64,000 bases of DNA from Luminiphilus syltensis NOR5-1B (lineage in GTDB: Bacteria; Pseudomonadota; Gammaproteobacteria; Pseudomonadales; Halieaceae): the NCBI RefSeq assembly GCF_000158175.1, contig NZ_DS999411.1, forward strand, positions 125,616 to 189,615, given 5' to 3'. Below, piece by piece: positions 28,301-38,619 of the stretch (position 1 is the first letter of the stretch; every line of letters starts with the position of its first letter). A program made the position numbers and the translations under genes. Under the pieces are notes generated by a model. The model searched no databases. It was not told the DNA's origin and was given only the letters and a program-made list of their open reading frames with translations.

Positions 28301-28746
28301 GCTTCTTCGGGATGCTGAAGCAGTAGCAACTGCCCGACATGGCCCAGCCGCCCTCCTGACAGCGCGATCAGGCCCTCGGCGTGATCACCCAACCAGGCGC
28401 GCTGTACCGAAGCCCGACCATGATGCTGCCCATCGCGCCACGCCCGGGTAATCAGGGTCGTCAGGTTTTGATAGCCGGTCTCATCCTGCGCGAGTAAGCA
28501 GAGACTGTGGTGTCGATCGGGATCATCCGGATCAACAACCCAAAAATCCGCGCCGACTATCAATTTTATACCGGCGCTGGCCGCCGCCTTATAGGCTTTT
28601 ATTAGCCCATAGAAATTAGTGAGATCAGTTATCGCGACCGCAGGCATTTTAGCGGCGGCCAGCGCACTCATTAATGGCTTGATTTTTACAAGACCATCGA
28701 CCAGCGAATACTCGGTGTGCAACCTGAGGTGAACAAACGACGTCAT
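25294..28746 (-). CDS. dnaE: DNA polymerase III alpha subunit
   Basis: The replicative polymerase catalytic subunit, 1150 residues (E. coli 1160). The N-terminal PHP domain starts FVHLRLHTEYSLVDG. The catalytic palm contains PDFDVDFCMDRRDEVIDYV, with the polymerase Asp pair. VGPGRGSGAGSLVAYAL, HAGGVVIAP and AGYGFNKSHSAAYA follow, then the OB domain (TVAGLIVSVRTIRTQRG). It works with the clamp and clamp loader at the fork. It follows rnhB by 2 bases. In E. coli accA comes next; here the NUDIX lipoprotein and DUF1244 genes do. Confidence 0.98.
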   Translation of the reverse strand: MTSFVHLRLHTEYSLVDGLVKIKPLMSALAAAKMPAVAITDLTNFYGLIKAYKAAASAGIKLIVGADFWVVDPDDPDRHHSLCLLAQDETGYQNLTTLITRAWRDGQHHGRASVQRAWLGDHAEGLIALSGGRLGHVGQLLLLQHPEEARQALIDYQRDFPDRFYIELQRTGRPGEEDYIHAAVALAAELDCPVVATNDVRFLTPSEFEAHEARVCIGEGRTLDDPRRPRDYSEKQFLRSAEEMAALFSDIPEAIENTVEIARRCSVSIRLGEPFLPNFPVPEEHSTESFLAHLANEGLAVRLRALGNPDPAPYQERLDFELKIINEMGFPGYFLVVMDFIRWAKQQGIPVGPGRGSGAGSLVAYALEITDLDPLTYDLLFERFLNPQRVSMPDFDVDFCMDRRDEVIDYVADMYGREAVSQIITFGTMAAKAVVRDVARVQDKPFGLADKMSKLIPFEVGMTLEKALRQEDAIKDLLREDSAAQEIWDMAVQLEGATRNVGKHAGGVVIAPSRLTDFSPLYCDEEGGGVVTQYDKNDVEEAGLVKFDFLGLRTLTIIDWAVRMIDERRAREGEAKLDISTLPLDDPAVFKVLQQAETTAVFQLESRGMKELIKRLKPDCFEDIIALVALFRPGPLQSGMVDNFIDRKHGREQVSYPDAQYQHPVLQPILEPTYGIILYQEQVMQIAQELAGYTLGGADLLRRAMGKKKLEEMAKQRSVFAEGASRKGIDPDLATRIFDLVEKFAGYGFNKSHSAAYALVSYQTAWLKAHYPAEFMAAVMSSELDNTDKLITLRDECKQLGITVRPPDANEGEYAFSVNDRGEIIYGLGAIKGLGEGPVESILAARNAGPFVDLFEFCDRTDPRKVNRRAIEALINSGALDGLGVERWIMMSAVEDALRAAEQAANNTAAGMGDLFGDVLAAGHRHDPYEHHRNARPWSSKRLLNGEKESIGSFLSGHPMEEYEAEVRKFASRRIRDLQADNSATVAGLIVSVRTIRTQRGVLAVLGIDDGSGQIEATVFADIYSENRELLEKDRIVLLEGRLQTDEFSGGLNLRVKSVRSLEQAREGRITAMLVRMDRAQLDSGLRQSLRELLLKYRGGECPICIDYQQPLGQARIRLGSQWQVTPTDSLLDDLRGTLGNDNVELLYEN

Positions 28747-28748
28747 GG

Positions 28749-29363
28749 TTATACGCTAGCGTCTGCGGACAGGTCGAGCAAGCGCCGCACCGGCGCAAAG
28801 CTACGGCGATGGATGGGCGTTACCCCCAAGCTCGCCAGAGCCTCGAGGTGGGCGCGAGTGGGATACCCCTTGTGCTGCGCGAAACCATAGCCCGGATACT
28901 GCTCATCCAGCGCGATCAACTCCTCATCCCGCTGTACTTTGGCAATAATCGAGGCAGCCCCGATGGCGGGCTCAATACCATCGCCACCCACCACGGGTTC
29001 GGATCGATAGTCCCAGCGTGGAAGCCGGTTACCATCAACCAGAATAAAATCAGGCCTCAGCGACAAACCCTCGACGGCTCGAGTCATCGCCAACAGGGAT
29101 GCCTCGAGAATATTCAGCCGGTCAATTTCGTCGACAGAGGCACGACCGATACTCCAGCAACAGGCTTCAGCTTTGATCTGTACAGCCAGTTGTGCCCGAC
29201 GTTTAGGGGACAGTTTTTTTGAATCGGTAATGCCTGCCGGGGATACATCACCCAGAATCACGGCTGCCGCGACAACATCGCCCGCCAGTGGACCTCGACC
29301 CACCTCATCAACACCGGCCACCCTCTGCCCCGATCGCTCATCAAACAGGTTCGCAACCTTCAT
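28749..29363 (-). CDS. rnhB: Ribonuclease HII
   Basis: A 204-residue type 2 RNase H that cuts RNA in RNA-DNA hybrids and starts ribonucleotide excision. Motifs: [21 protein letters not shown] (Asp, Glu of the DEVGRG signature), [20 protein letters not shown] (Asp) and [13 protein letters not shown] with the final Asp region. It lies between lpxB and dnaE, overlapping lpxB by 4 bases, the conserved E. coli-type order. Confidence 0.97.
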   Translation of the reverse strand: MKVANLFDERSGQRVAGVDEVGRGPLAGDVVAAAVILGDVSPAGITDSKKLSPKRRAQLAVQIKAEACCWSIGRASVDEIDRLNILEASLLAMTRAVEGLSLRPDFILVDGNRLPRWDYRSEPVVGGDGIEPAIGAASIIAKVQRDEELIALDEQYPGYGFAQHKGYPTRAHLEALASLGVTPIHRRSFAPVRRLLDLSADASV

Positions 29364-30496
29364 CGACTCAGCAAACCCTCCAGAGCATCGGCGGCACGAG
29401 GCGCAAAATCAGCGCCAATCCGCTCTGCCAGCTCCTCAAAAACAGGCACCTGGGTTTGGTCGCCCTCCGCCAGAATACCCATGATGGCGTCCGCTATCGC
29501 CGACGGCGTCGCCGCATCCTGTAATAACTCAGGGACGATTTCCCGGTCGGCAAGAATATTCGGCAAGCCAACAAATCGAGTAATCGCCATACGGGACAAG
29601 ACCTGCCAGGACACCGCACCTAATCGATAGGCAATCACCATGGGTCGTCGAAGCAGCATGGCCTCGAGTGTTGCCGTCCCCGACGCCAGCAGCACCGAAT
29701 CGGCAGCCACCATCGCCAGTCGACCCTGGGCTTCAATGACCTCTACAGGAAGATCAACACCTTCCAGCACCGCCATGATCTGCTCGCGCCGATGGGGGCT
29801 CGCCGCTGGAATGACGAAGCGAAGCGCAGGATTGACCTGTACCAGGCGCAGCATGGCCTCTTTAAACAAGGGCATGAGCATTCGCACCTCGGCGGCGCGG
29901 CTGCCGGGCATCACCGCAACTACCGTATCGTTATCGGCAAAACCGAGACGAATTCGGGCGGTCGCCTTATCGGGTAATAGCGGGAGTTCCTCAATCAGTG
30001 GATGACCCACACAGACTGCAGGGATACCGGCCTGCTCGTAAATGGGGACCTCAAAGGGGAGAAGGCACAGCATCAGATCGACGGCTTCCGCGATACGCCG
30101 AATCCGCCCCGGGCGCCACGCCCACACCGACGGGCTGACCAGATGGGCGGTAGTCATCCCGGATCGACGCAATTTGCGCTCGAGAGTTAGATTGAAATCC
30201 GGGCTATCGATACCCAAAAACAGATCGGGCCGGAGGGCAATTTGCTGGTTGTAGACGGCCTGACGGATGCGCAACAGTTCAGGTAGACGTTTGAGTGGCT
30301 CTATCAGACCCATCACCGACAGACGATCCATGGGCACCAGCGAATGAAGCCCCTGGGCCGCCATTAAATCTCCGCCAATACCGCTCACTGCCATCTGAGT
30401 ATGTCGCTGCGCCAGTTCCTGCAAGACGGCGGCACCGAGAATGTCGCCTGAGGCTTCACCGGCCAGCACGCCGATATTGAGTGCCCCCTCCGGCAC
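29360..30496 (-). CDS. lpxB: Lipid-A-disaccharide synthase
   Basis: A 378-residue GT19 glycosyltransferase joining UDP-2,3-diacylglucosamine and lipid X to lipid A disaccharide at the inner membrane. It begins [15 protein letters not shown], typical of Lpx[17 protein letters not shown], the [15 protein letters not shown] nucleotide-binding turn and [13 protein letters not shown] follow. It shares one base with the lpxA stop and overlaps rnhB by 4 bases, so the lpxA-lpxB-rnhB set is translationally coupled. Confidence 0.97.
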   Translation of the reverse strand: MPEGALNIGVLAGEASGDILGAAVLQELAQRHTQMAVSGIGGDLMAAQGLHSLVPMDRLSVMGLIEPLKRLPELLRIRQAVYNQQIALRPDLFLGIDSPDFNLTLERKLRRSGMTTAHLVSPSVWAWRPGRIRRIAEAVDLMLCLLPFEVPIYEQAGIPAVCVGHPLIEELPLLPDKATARIRLGFADNDTVVAVMPGSRAAEVRMLMPLFKEAMLRLVQVNPALRFVIPAASPHRREQIMAVLEGVDLPVEVIEAQGRLAMVAADSVLLASGTATLEAMLLRRPMVIAYRLGAVSWQVLSRMAITRFVGLPNILADREIVPELLQDAATPSAIADAIMGILAEGDQTQVPVFEELAERIGADFAPRAADALEGLLSR

Positions 30497-31266
30497 TAGC
30501 GAACGATGCCGCGCTCTGAGTTGCGCAGAGAATCGATAAGCAACTGTATCTCGGGCGTCTGGGAGACCATGTTTTCCAGCCGCTCAATAGCCACGTCCAG
30601 TGTGAGGCCCTGACGATAGATAATCTTGTAGGCGCGGCGAATTTCATTGATGGCATGACTGCCAAACCCGCGCCGGCGCAAACCCTCCAGATTTATGGTC
30701 TTGGCTTGTGCAGGACTACCGGCAACCGTCACGTAAGCGGGAACATCCTTACCAATAGCGGTACCCATGCCACTGAAACTATGGGCTCCCAGCTTGCAGA
30801 ACTGGTGCACCAGGGTGTAGCCGCTCAGGATCGCCCAATCGCCGACCACGACATGCCCGGCCAGCGCCGCGTTGTTGACGAGAATGGTATTGTCGCCCAC
30901 CACACTGTCATGGCCGATATGGACGTAGGCCATAATCAGGTTTTTATTACCGATCAGGGTTAGCGATTTATCCTGCACCGTACCGCGGTGAATGGTGACG
31001 TTCTCGCGGATGACATTGTCATCACCAATATGCAGTTCAGTAGGCTCGTTGCGATACTTGAGATCAGGGGTGGCCTCACCCACAGTGGAGAACTGGTAAA
31101 TATGGTTGCGCTTGCCGATTCGCGTGGGACCGCGCACCACCACATGGGGCTCTATAATCGTGCCCTCGTCGATGATCACCCCGGGGCCGATAAAGCTCCA
31201 GGGGCCCACCTCAACCGAGTCAGCGATCTCCGCGGTAGGATCGACAATGGCGGTCGGGTGAATCAC
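30496..31266 (-). CDS. lpxA: UDP-N-acetylglucosamine acyltransferase
   Basis: A 256-residue left-handed beta-helix acyltransferase for the first step of lipid A synthesis, transfer of 3-hydroxyacyl from ACP to UDP-GlcNAc. Hexapeptide repeats run through the first ~180 residues (IHPTAIVDPTAEIADSVEVG; IGDDNVIRENVTIHRG). The catalytic His lies in MAYVHIGHDSVVGDN. Cytoplasmic. It lies 3 bases after fabZ, whose dehydratase competes for the same hydroxyacyl-ACP. Confidence 0.97.
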   Translation of the reverse strand: MIHPTAIVDPTAEIADSVEVGPWSFIGPGVIIDEGTIIEPHVVVRGPTRIGKRNHIYQFSTVGEATPDLKYRNEPTELHIGDDNVIRENVTIHRGTVQDKSLTLIGNKNLIMAYVHIGHDSVVGDNTILVNNAALAGHVVVGDWAILSGYTLVHQFCKLGAHSFSGMGTAIGKDVPAYVTVAGSPAQAKTINLEGLRRRGFGSHAINEIRRAYKIIYRQGLTLDVAIERLENMVSQTPEIQLLIDSLRNSERGIVR

Positions 31267-31269
31267 CGA

Positions 31270-31704
31270 TCAGCGGTCCGCGCATAAAATGGTTGCCGAC
31301 GCGCACAGCGCGCCGTCGACCCGCGATTCCACTTCGAACTTCCAAATCCCCCGGCGCTCACCCAGAACCTTGGCAAACAGATGCACCCTGTCCCCGGGAA
31401 CACAGGGGCGCTTGAAGCGAAGTTTATCCGCGCCGACAAAATAGTAGATGGAGCCGTCCGCAGGGGTTTTACCCATGGTTTTGAAACCCAGAATACCCGC
31501 CGCCTGCGCCATCGCCTCGACGAGTAAAACGCCCGGGAAGACCGGCTCATCCGGGAAGTGCCCGTCGAAAAAGGGCTCATTGATCGACAAATTCTTATAG
31601 GCTTCGATCGATACTCCCGGTTCCAGAGCGACTACTCTGTCAACCAAAAGGAAGGGGTATCGATGCGGCAGATGCTCCCGAATTTCGCCTATGTCCATGA
31701 TCAT
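31270..31704 (-). CDS. fabZ: 3-hydroxyacyl-ACP dehydratase FabZ
   Basis: A 144-residue hot-dog-fold dehydratase of fatty acid elongation. It shows [11 protein letters not shown] at the start, and [27 protein letters not shown], which carries the catalytic His (GHFP) and Glu (VEAMAQ). The start is set at ATG 31704 because AGGAG is 9 bases upstream; an in-frame GTG at 31713 overlaps the lpxD stop and ATG 31698 is also possible. It lies between lpxD and lpxA, as in E. coli. Confidence 0.96.
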   Translation of the reverse strand: MIMDIGEIREHLPHRYPFLLVDRVVALEPGVSIEAYKNLSINEPFFDGHFPDEPVFPGVLLVEAMAQAAGILGFKTMGKTPADGSIYYFVGADKLRFKRPCVPGDRVHLFAKVLGERRGIWKFEVESRVDGALCASATILCADR

Positions 31705-31709
31705 CGATC

Positions 31710-32753
31710 TCACTCCTTGGATTTTTTACACGGGGGCTCTTGTAACGGAACCAACTTTTCAAGCTCCGCCACGCGCTTTGCGAGTGCGTCGAGCTGCTCA
31801 AGGCGAAGCGCACTTCTCGACCATTGTTTCAGGGGCTGCAAACTCGTTCCGGAGCCGTAATGCCCAGGCTCCGTTACCGATCGGGTCACCCGACCCTGGC
31901 CCCCGATATGCACATTGTCGACTAGCTCTACGTGATCTCCGACCCCAACCTGCCCCGCCAGGGTGCAGTTTTCGCCGATAACCGTACTGCCGGCAATACC
32001 CACGCAGGCGGCAATCGCCGTATTCCTGCCAATCCGCACGCCGTGGGCGATATGTACCTGGTTGTCAATAATGACCCCATCGGCGATCTCCGTGTCGTGT
32101 AAGGCACCGCGATCGATCGCGGTACAGGCACCTATTTCAACGCGATCGCCGATCCGAACCGAGGCCAACTGCAGAATCTTCTGCCAGCCATCCGGACTGG
32201 GGGCAAAGCCGAATCCATCGGATCCGATAACGGCGTTGGACTGTACAAGGCAACATTCGCCAATGGTGACGTGATGATGCAGCACGACACCGGGACGCAG
32301 CTGGGTACCCGCACCCAGAGTCACCCCCGGACCCACCACGCAATTGGCACCTATCCATACGTCGTCACCCAATTGCACATCGGCATCAATCACGCTGCCG
32401 GCATCGATGGTCACATTGCGACCCAGCGTCGCCGAGGATGAGACCGTGGCACCGGGATCAATATCGCCTGACGGTACGGGACGATTATCAAAGAGCCAGC
32501 TGGCGCGGGAAAAACTCAGGTAAGGATTATCGCTGAGCACCGCATCGCCCGACCAGGCATCGAGCCAGTCCGGATGAATAATCACAACCCCGGCCTCGGT
32601 GGTATTCAGCTGGTCCAGAAACTTCTTTTGCGCAACAAAACTGATGTGGCGGGGTCCCGCACGATCCAGAGGGGCCAATCCGTCAATTTCTCGATCGGCG
32701 TCTCCCCTGAAGTCGAGCTCGAGCCGCGCCGCGATGTCGCGCAGAGCTGTCAC
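31710..32753 (-). CDS. lpxD: UDP-3-O-acylglucosamine N-acyltransferase
   Basis: A 347-residue lipid A enzyme adding the N-linked hydroxyacyl chain. It has an N-terminal uridine-binding domain ([14 protein letters not shown]) and hexapeptide repeats ([20 protein letters not shown]). [27 protein letters not shown] includes the conserved GSDGFGFA, and [16 protein letters not shown] the catalytic His. It follows skp by 2 bases. Confidence 0.97.
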   Translation of the reverse strand: MTALRDIAARLELDFRGDADREIDGLAPLDRAGPRHISFVAQKKFLDQLNTTEAGVVIIHPDWLDAWSGDAVLSDNPYLSFSRASWLFDNRPVPSGDIDPGATVSSSATLGRNVTIDAGSVIDADVQLGDDVWIGANCVVGPGVTLGAGTQLRPGVVLHHHVTIGECCLVQSNAVIGSDGFGFAPSPDGWQKILQLASVRIGDRVEIGACTAIDRGALHDTEIADGVIIDNQVHIAHGVRIGRNTAIAACVGIAGSTVIGENCTLAGQVGVGDHVELVDNVHIGGQGRVTRSVTEPGHYGSGTSLQPLKQWSRSALRLEQLDALAKRVAELEKLVPLQEPPCKKSKE

Positions 32754-32755
32754 GC

Positions 32756-33274
32756 CTACTGGGGCGGTAACTGGTTGAGCTTATCGGTTACCTTGGCCGT
32801 GATGCTGTAACTGAGGTCAGCGTGGATTACCGTCTGCTGCTGAAGCAGGAGTCCGATCTGCTCGGTCTCGATAATGGTGCGCAGTACCTCGCGAGCACTC
32901 GGCGCCAATTCCTGAAACACGCGCTGGGCATTTTGCTGCTGCATGGCCTGCAGCTTCTTGGCCACATATTCGATGTCCGATTGCTTGCTCGCCAGTTTCT
33001 GCCGTGCAGCCACCCGCTGGTCCTCACTCATCGCCTCCTGATCGCGCTGGAAGTTTGCGACCAATTCATCGAGCTCCTTCTTCAGCGAATCAAACTCCTG
33101 CTTGTCCGACATGAAGTCCTCATTACTTTCAAACTCGGCTAGCCGCTGCTGCGCATAATCCGTCTGCAAAATGGCCTCTTCGAGGTTGACCACGGCCACT
33201 TTTCCCTGCGCTACAGCAATCACGGGCAGGCAACACAGTAAGGCGGCGGCCGCCAGTTTGTTCATCGTCTTCAC
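32756..33274 (-). CDS. skp: Periplasmic chaperone Skp/OmpH
   Basis: A 172-residue Skp-family chaperone with signal peptide (MNKLAAAALLCCLPVIAVAQG), then KVAVVNLEEAILQTDYAQQRL and a long charged helical region forming the coiled-coil tentacles, ending in a beta strand. Skp holds unfolded outer-membrane proteins in the periplasm for BamA, whose gene is directly upstream. Confidence 0.94.
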   Translation of the reverse strand: MKTMNKLAAAALLCCLPVIAVAQGKVAVVNLEEAILQTDYAQQRLAEFESNEDFMSDKQEFDSLKKELDELVANFQRDQEAMSEDQRVAARQKLASKQSDIEYVAKKLQAMQQQNAQRVFQELAPSAREVLRTIIETEQIGLLLQQQTVIHADLSYSITAKVTDKLNQLPPQ

Positions 33275-33297
33275 AATAACCTCCCAGTTATATGATT

Positions 33298-35934
33298 TTA
33301 AAATCCACGTCCGAGCGTAAACTGAAATGTCTCACGCCGGTCAATCTCACTGGCATTGAGCGGCTTGGCCAGACTAAATGTCATGGGCCCAAAGCCTGAT
33401 AGCCAGGTCACACCAATACCGACAGAGTAACGCAGCTCAGCCACATCTACATCGAAACAGTTAACTTGATTCACAGTGCAATTGGTGTTGAACACGTTAC
33501 CGGCATCGAGGAACAAGGCGGAGCGGAGCGACCGCTGATCCTTGATAAACGGTAATGGGAACAGAATCTCAGCACTACCCTCCATCAGCACGTTACCGCC
33601 GAAGGGCTGCGGTCTGCGCTGGTTGACTTCCTGCACCACGATCTTGCCGGTTTCGGGATCAACCACGTAACCGAACTGATCACCGTTGGGCCCTCCCTGC
33701 TCAAGGGGCACTCCATTTTCATCAATTTCAGTGATCGGTCGATCAACAATATAGTTGATCGGCGGCGTGCTCCTCGGACCAAGCGTATTGACCTCAAACC
33801 CCCTCACCGAACCAAACCCACCGGCGAAGAAGTGCTGGAAGAACGGCAGTGTCGTGGTGTCGCCATAGCCATCGCCGTAACCCAACTCCGTTCTCAGATG
33901 AAGGGTAAAGGGACCGTAGATCGGGAAATAAACCTCCCCCCGGTAAGTCAGCTTGAAAAACTCCAGATCTGACAACGCGGGCACTGAAACCTCCAGAGCC
34001 AACGACTGGGAGGCGCCTCGCGTCGCAAGCTGACCGCGGTTCAGTGTTGACTGCAGCCAGGAGCCTGTCGCCGTCCAGTTGAGGAATTGGTCTCCGTTTT
34101 CATCGAGGAAGCCGGGCTCCGGGGGCGGCGACAACGCGGACGGAGAGAGTTCCTCCAGTGGCAACAGGAACTCCGCTGCCGAATAGGTACCGTCCGCAAG
34201 CCGCTGTGACTCGTAGAAATCGAACACCCCGTCCTGCAGCCTTGGGCTTGCTCGAATCTCCTGTACGGCGAAGTCACCGGTCGTGATCTTGGTGTCCGAT
34301 GCGCCGAAGGAGAAGCCGAGACGCTGTGTCTCGCTGATCGGATAACCAAAGTTCAGAGACGCGCCGAAGGTATCGGTGGTGTAGCTCGCGACATTGATTT
34401 CAGACAGGTCCGTCTTGCGAAAGAACACACTGAAACCGCGGCTTACCCCGTCTTCGGTAAAGTAGGGATTGGTGTAATTAAACGAGGCCGAGTCCTGAAA
34501 TCGAGAGGAGTTGATATTCACACCCACGCGCCGGCCGGAACCCAAAAAATTATTCTGCGTGAGGTTCAAACCAAGAATCAGACCCGCGTCCTGGGCGAAA
34601 CCAACACTACCGCCAATGCTCCCGAAAGACTGTTCCTCCACTGTAAAATCGACATCAATCAAGTCATCGGTACCGGGTACTTCCTTGGTTTCAACCGTAG
34701 CCGTCTTGAAAAAGCCGAGTCGTTCGAGTCGGATCCGCGACTGTTCTATGTCAGCCGCTGACGCGGGAGACGCCTCCATCTGACGCATTTCACGTCGCAG
34801 GACATCGTCGGCGGTGCGCATATTTCCGGTGAAATTAATACGGCGAACGTAGGTGCGCTTACCGGGGTCCACGAAAAATTTAATAGCCACTGTGGACCCT
34901 TCTTCGCCGATTTCGGGAATACCGGTCACCTTGGCAAAGTTATAGCCCTCATTACCCAACCTGCGGGTCAAATAATCTTCTGTGGTGGTTACCAATGCCT
35001 GGGAATAAATCATGCCTTCACGAATCAGCAGGTAACGACGCAGATCCTCCTCTGGCAACACCAGATCGCCGGATAAGCCCACATCCGTAATCGTAAACTG
35101 CTCACCTTCGCTGATGTTGGCCGTAATAAAGACCTCTTCCTTATTGGGCGATACGGCCACCTGAGTCGAATCGATGCTGAACTCCAGATAGCCCCGGTCG
35201 AGATAATACGAAGTGAGTGCCTCCAGGTCAGAGGTCAACTTTTCCTTGGAATATTTATCATCGCTGGTGAAAAACGACAGCCAGCCGGTCGTCTTCAGAA
35301 CAAAAATCTCCGCGAGTTCCTCATCATCGAAGATCGAATTACCGACCACATTAATATGGCTGATTGACGCCACCGTGCCCTCGTTCACATCGATAGCGAT
35401 GGAAACGCGGTTCCTCGGCTCCGGAATCACTTCGGTGTCGATGGTGGCGTCGTAACGCCCCTGCAGCACGTACTGCCGCTGCAATTCTAACTGCATACCC
35501 TCAAGGGTTGAGCGCTGGAACACCTGGCCAATGGCCAAGCCCGCGCCTTTGAGGCCATCGAGCAGCGCCTCGGTCTCAATGGCCTTGTTCCCATCGATAT
35601 TGATTTCGCTGATGCTGGGCCGCTCCACAACGGAGACCACCAAAACATCACCATCACGTCCGATACTGATGTCATCGAAGTTACCGGTAGCAAACAGATT
35701 TTTGGCGGCTGCGCGGACCGCCAGACCATCAACAACATCCCCCACGCCCACCGGCAGCACAGCGAAGACACTCCCCGGGGATATACGCTGCAAACCCTCA
35801 ACGCGAATATCCGCGACCGTAAACGGTGAAGCCTGGGCACGCGCTCCGGGAGACAGGACGGTCAGTAGTGCCAATAACAGCAGCGTAAACACCGTTGAAC
35901 AAACCGATACGCCTTTTATAGGTGCCATTCGCAT
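33298..35934 (-). CDS. bamA: Outer-membrane protein assembly factor BamA
   Basis: An 878-residue Omp85 protein inserting beta-barrels into the outer membrane. The signal peptide (VFTLLLLALLTVLSPGARA) is followed by five POTRA domains, the first starting FTVADIRVEGLQRISPGSVF, and the C-terminal barrel with the L6 motif GSVRGFEVNTLGPRS and final FQFTLGRGF. It is somewhat longer than E. coli BamA (810); a loop after the VRGF motif (ITEIDENGVPLEQGGPNGDQ region) appears extended. Start ATG 35934 gives a proper signal peptide; the frame upstream to 36093 overlaps rseP and is not used. Confidence 0.97.
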   Translation of the reverse strand: MRMAPIKGVSVCSTVFTLLLLALLTVLSPGARAQASPFTVADIRVEGLQRISPGSVFAVLPVGVGDVVDGLAVRAAAKNLFATGNFDDISIGRDGDVLVVSVVERPSISEINIDGNKAIETEALLDGLKGAGLAIGQVFQRSTLEGMQLELQRQYVLQGRYDATIDTEVIPEPRNRVSIAIDVNEGTVASISHINVVGNSIFDDEELAEIFVLKTTGWLSFFTSDDKYSKEKLTSDLEALTSYYLDRGYLEFSIDSTQVAVSPNKEEVFITANISEGEQFTITDVGLSGDLVLPEEDLRRYLLIREGMIYSQALVTTTEDYLTRRLGNEGYNFAKVTGIPEIGEEGSTVAIKFFVDPGKRTYVRRINFTGNMRTADDVLRREMRQMEASPASAADIEQSRIRLERLGFFKTATVETKEVPGTDDLIDVDFTVEEQSFGSIGGSVGFAQDAGLILGLNLTQNNFLGSGRRVGVNINSSRFQDSASFNYTNPYFTEDGVSRGFSVFFRKTDLSEINVASYTTDTFGASLNFGYPISETQRLGFSFGASDTKITTGDFAVQEIRASPRLQDGVFDFYESQRLADGTYSAAEFLLPLEELSPSALSPPPEPGFLDENGDQFLNWTATGSWLQSTLNRGQLATRGASQSLALEVSVPALSDLEFFKLTYRGEVYFPIYGPFTLHLRTELGYGDGYGDTTTLPFFQHFFAGGFGSVRGFEVNTLGPRSTPPINYIVDRPITEIDENGVPLEQGGPNGDQFGYVVDPETGKIVVQEVNQRRPQPFGGNVLMEGSAEILFPLPFIKDQRSLRSALFLDAGNVFNTNCTVNQVNCFDVDVAELRYSVGIGVTWLSGFGPMTFSLAKPLNASEIDRRETFQFTLGRGF

Positions 35935-36061
35935 GATCAGAAATAATCTCCGCAGGACAAGCGAGCCGTCATTGGGTGGTCTCGGTTTACCGGCGCTGAG
36001 GGCAAGTCGCACCGACACCAGAGTAATGGGCGGAGGGCCTCGACCCGGGTCACAGAGTGCC

Positions 36062-37417
36062 TCATAACCGCACCACGTCATTATACAACGCAAACACCAT
36101 CAGGCTCAGCACCATTGCCAGTCCCACCTGATAGCCCGCCGCCTGAATACGCTCGGGAACCGGTCGGCCCAGTAACGCCTCGATGCCATAAAAAAGCAAA
36201 TGCCCGCCATCAAGCACCGGGATCGGCAGCAAGTTCAGTGCTCCCAGGGAAATAGACAACAACGCCAGAAACCCCAGCCAGGAATCCAGGCCCGATTCGG
36301 CGGTGCTTGCGGCGACCTGGGCAATGGTAATGGGCCCCGACAGGTTCTTGGGTGAAATCAAACCCTGAAGCATTTTTCCAATGGACTCAAAGGTAAAAAG
36401 GGTCAGATCCGAAGTCCGACCCAGTGCCGCCCAGAGGGCCTCTATCGGGCCGCGATCAAAGACCCGCACCATCGATTCCGGAAGCGTCGGGACCACCACC
36501 GACATACCTACAGAGCCCATCGTCTGCCCATCGACCTGCTTGGTTTCGGGCGTCACAACCACAGCAACTTCAATACCCTCGCGGATGACATCAACCGCTA
36601 TTCGTTCGCCGGGCCTGCTGCGAACATAATCGACCCATTCAGACCAGGTCGGCATGGGAGTGCCGTCGGCACGAATCACGAGATCGCCGGAGATGAATCC
36701 CGCGGTCTCGGCAGCGCCCCCCACAATCACCTCATCGATCAATGGCACCACGGTGGGCCGCGCCAGGGTTAAGCCCAGTCCGGCAACCGGGTCGGGCGCC
36801 TCGCTACCGACGAGCCAACGGTCCAGCTCAGCCGAGGATTCATAAACCACATCCGAATCGGGGTACTTCGCGGCAATCCGTATATCTCCGGAATCCCCCA
36901 GTCGATCGAGAAGCCGCATCGTAAGCGCAGCGGCGGTTGGGGTTTCGCGCCCATCAATCGCAACAATCTCCTGGCCCACTTCGACTCCCGCATAAAACGC
37001 AGGCGAGTCGGGCTCGACGTCGGCGATAAGCGGCACCAGGCCAGTTTCGCCGCGCAGAAACAGAAACCAGAACACCGCGATAGCGAGTAAAAAATTGGCA
37101 ATAGGGCCCGCGGCAACAATAGCGATGCGCGCCCAGACCGACTGGCGGTTGAACGCTTCGCTCAACTGATCAGCGGGTACGTCACCCTCCCGTTCATCGA
37201 GCATGCGCACATAGCCACCGAGTGGAATCACGCTGAGTGTGTACTCGGTACCACTGGCATCACGGGTTTTGAATAACGGGAAACCAAATCCCACGGAGAA
37301 GCGAAGGACACGAACACCGCAGCGGCGAGCCACCCAAAAGTGGCCGAACTCGTGGAAAGACACCAGAACGCCGAGGGTCACCAGTGCAATGGCGATTGTC
37401 TGTAACAGTTCCATCAA
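36062..37417 (-). CDS. rseP: Site-2 protease RseP
   Basis: A 451-residue inner-membrane zinc protease releasing sigma-E by cutting the anti-sigma RseA. The active site HEFGH is in the first transmembrane helix (~22-26), followed by [14 protein letters not shown]. Two PDZ domains lie in the periplasmic part ([38 protein letters not shown]), and [21 protein letters not shown] completes the active site. It overlaps dxr by 4 bases. Confidence 0.97.
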   Translation of the reverse strand: MMELLQTIAIALVTLGVLVSFHEFGHFWVARRCGVRVLRFSVGFGFPLFKTRDASGTEYTLSVIPLGGYVRMLDEREGDVPADQLSEAFNRQSVWARIAIVAAGPIANFLLAIAVFWFLFLRGETGLVPLIADVEPDSPAFYAGVEVGQEIVAIDGRETPTAAALTMRLLDRLGDSGDIRIAAKYPDSDVVYESSAELDRWLVGSEAPDPVAGLGLTLARPTVVPLIDEVIVGGAAETAGFISGDLVIRADGTPMPTWSEWVDYVRSRPGERIAVDVIREGIEVAVVVTPETKQVDGQTMGSVGMSVVVPTLPESMVRVFDRGPIEALWAALGRTSDLTLFTFESIGKMLQGLISPKNLSGPITIAQVAASTAESGLDSWLGFLALLSISLGALNLLPIPVLDGGHLLFYGIEALLGRPVPERIQAAGYQVGLAMVLSLMVFALYNDVVRL

Positions 37418-38619
37418 CGTCCCGCCGCTCGACGATCGGTTCTCGCGAGCATCTCACCCACTACATCCGAAGCCGCGTCTCTCGCACGTCCATTCAGGAC
37501 CTCGACCGCATCAAGCGAATCGGGCTCGTCCGCCGTGATGGCCTCGAGACAGACCTCGATTACCCGGTCGATGTCAGTAAAACGAATCCCTCCCTCCAGG
37601 AACGAACTTACCGCCACCTCGTTGGCCGCGTTGAGCACGCACATTCCCCCCGGTACCTTAATGGCCTCCTGAGCCAGGCGCAGGCAGGGGAAAGCAGAGG
37701 TATCGGGCGCCTCAAAGTCAAGCTGGCCTACGGACACAAGATCCAGGGACTGAACCCCCGCGTCGATCCGGTCCGGCCAGGACAAACCGTAGGCGATGGG
37801 TGTTCGCATGTCAGGATTACCCAATTGCGCCAGCACTGATCCATCGCGATAGCGAATCAGCGAGTGAATCACGCTCTGGGGGTGCACCACGACCTCGATT
37901 TGCTCGGGCGAACGATCAAAAAGCCAACAGGCTTCCGCCAGTTCCAGCCCCTTATTCATCAGCGTTGCAGAATCCACCGAAATCTTTCGACCCATCGACC
38001 AGTTGGGATGGGCGCAGGCCTGATCGGGAGTGACGCTGGTTAATTGCTCACGAGACCAACCACGGAAGGGACCACCCGACGCGGTCAGCAGTATCTTTTC
38101 CACCGATTGCACATTGGTCCGGGCCAGGGGATCCGCGGGCAAACACTGGAACATGGCGTTATGCTCACTGTCGATAGGCAGCAGCGCAGCGCCCCCATCC
38201 CGCACGGCGCGCATGAACACGGCACCGGCAGCAACCAGCGCCTCTTTATTCGCCAGCAGTAAACGTTTACCCGCTCGCGCCGCGGCAAGTGCAGGCCTGA
38301 GACCCGAGAAGCCGACAATCGCTGCCATGACCGAGTCCACTTCGGGGTCGGCGCACAGCGTTACCATCGCCTCGATGCCGGCATACACCGTGGTATCACT
38401 CACGCCATGCAAGGCCGTCTGCAGCCTTGAGGCGGAGTCACTGTCGGCCATAACCGCAAAGCGCGGCTCGTACTGCGTACAGATACCGATCATGGCCTCG
38501 ACCGAGGTATTGGCCGTCACTGCATACAGACGATAGCGGTCAGGATGCCTGCCCAGAACGTCGAGGGTGCTGGAACCGATGGAGCCTGTTGCTCCCAAAA
38601 GAACGACGTTTTGCACCAT
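37414..38619 (-). CDS. dxr: 1-deoxy-D-xylulose 5-phosphate reductoisomerase
   Basis: A 401-residue MEP-pathway enzyme making methylerythritol 4-phosphate with NADPH. The nucleotide-binding start is [30 protein letters not shown] and [14 protein letters not shown] (metal/substrate region), then [10 protein letters not shown] and [13 protein letters not shown] follow. It supplies isoprenoids, including the undecaprenyl chain built by UppS, encoded two genes upstream. Confidence 0.98.
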   Translation of the reverse strand: MVQNVVLLGATGSIGSSTLDVLGRHPDRYRLYAVTANTSVEAMIGICTQYEPRFAVMADSDSASRLQTALHGVSDTTVYAGIEAMVTLCADPEVDSVMAAIVGFSGLRPALAAARAGKRLLLANKEALVAAGAVFMRAVRDGGAALLPIDSEHNAMFQCLPADPLARTNVQSVEKILLTASGGPFRGWSREQLTSVTPDQACAHPNWSMGRKISVDSATLMNKGLELAEACWLFDRSPEQIEVVVHPQSVIHSLIRYRDGSVLAQLGNPDMRTPIAYGLSWPDRIDAGVQSLDLVSVGQLDFEAPDTSAFPCLRLAQEAIKVPGGMCVLNAANEVAVSSFLEGGIRFTDIDRVIEVCLEAITADEPDSLDAVEVLNGRARDAASDVVGEMLARTDRRAAGR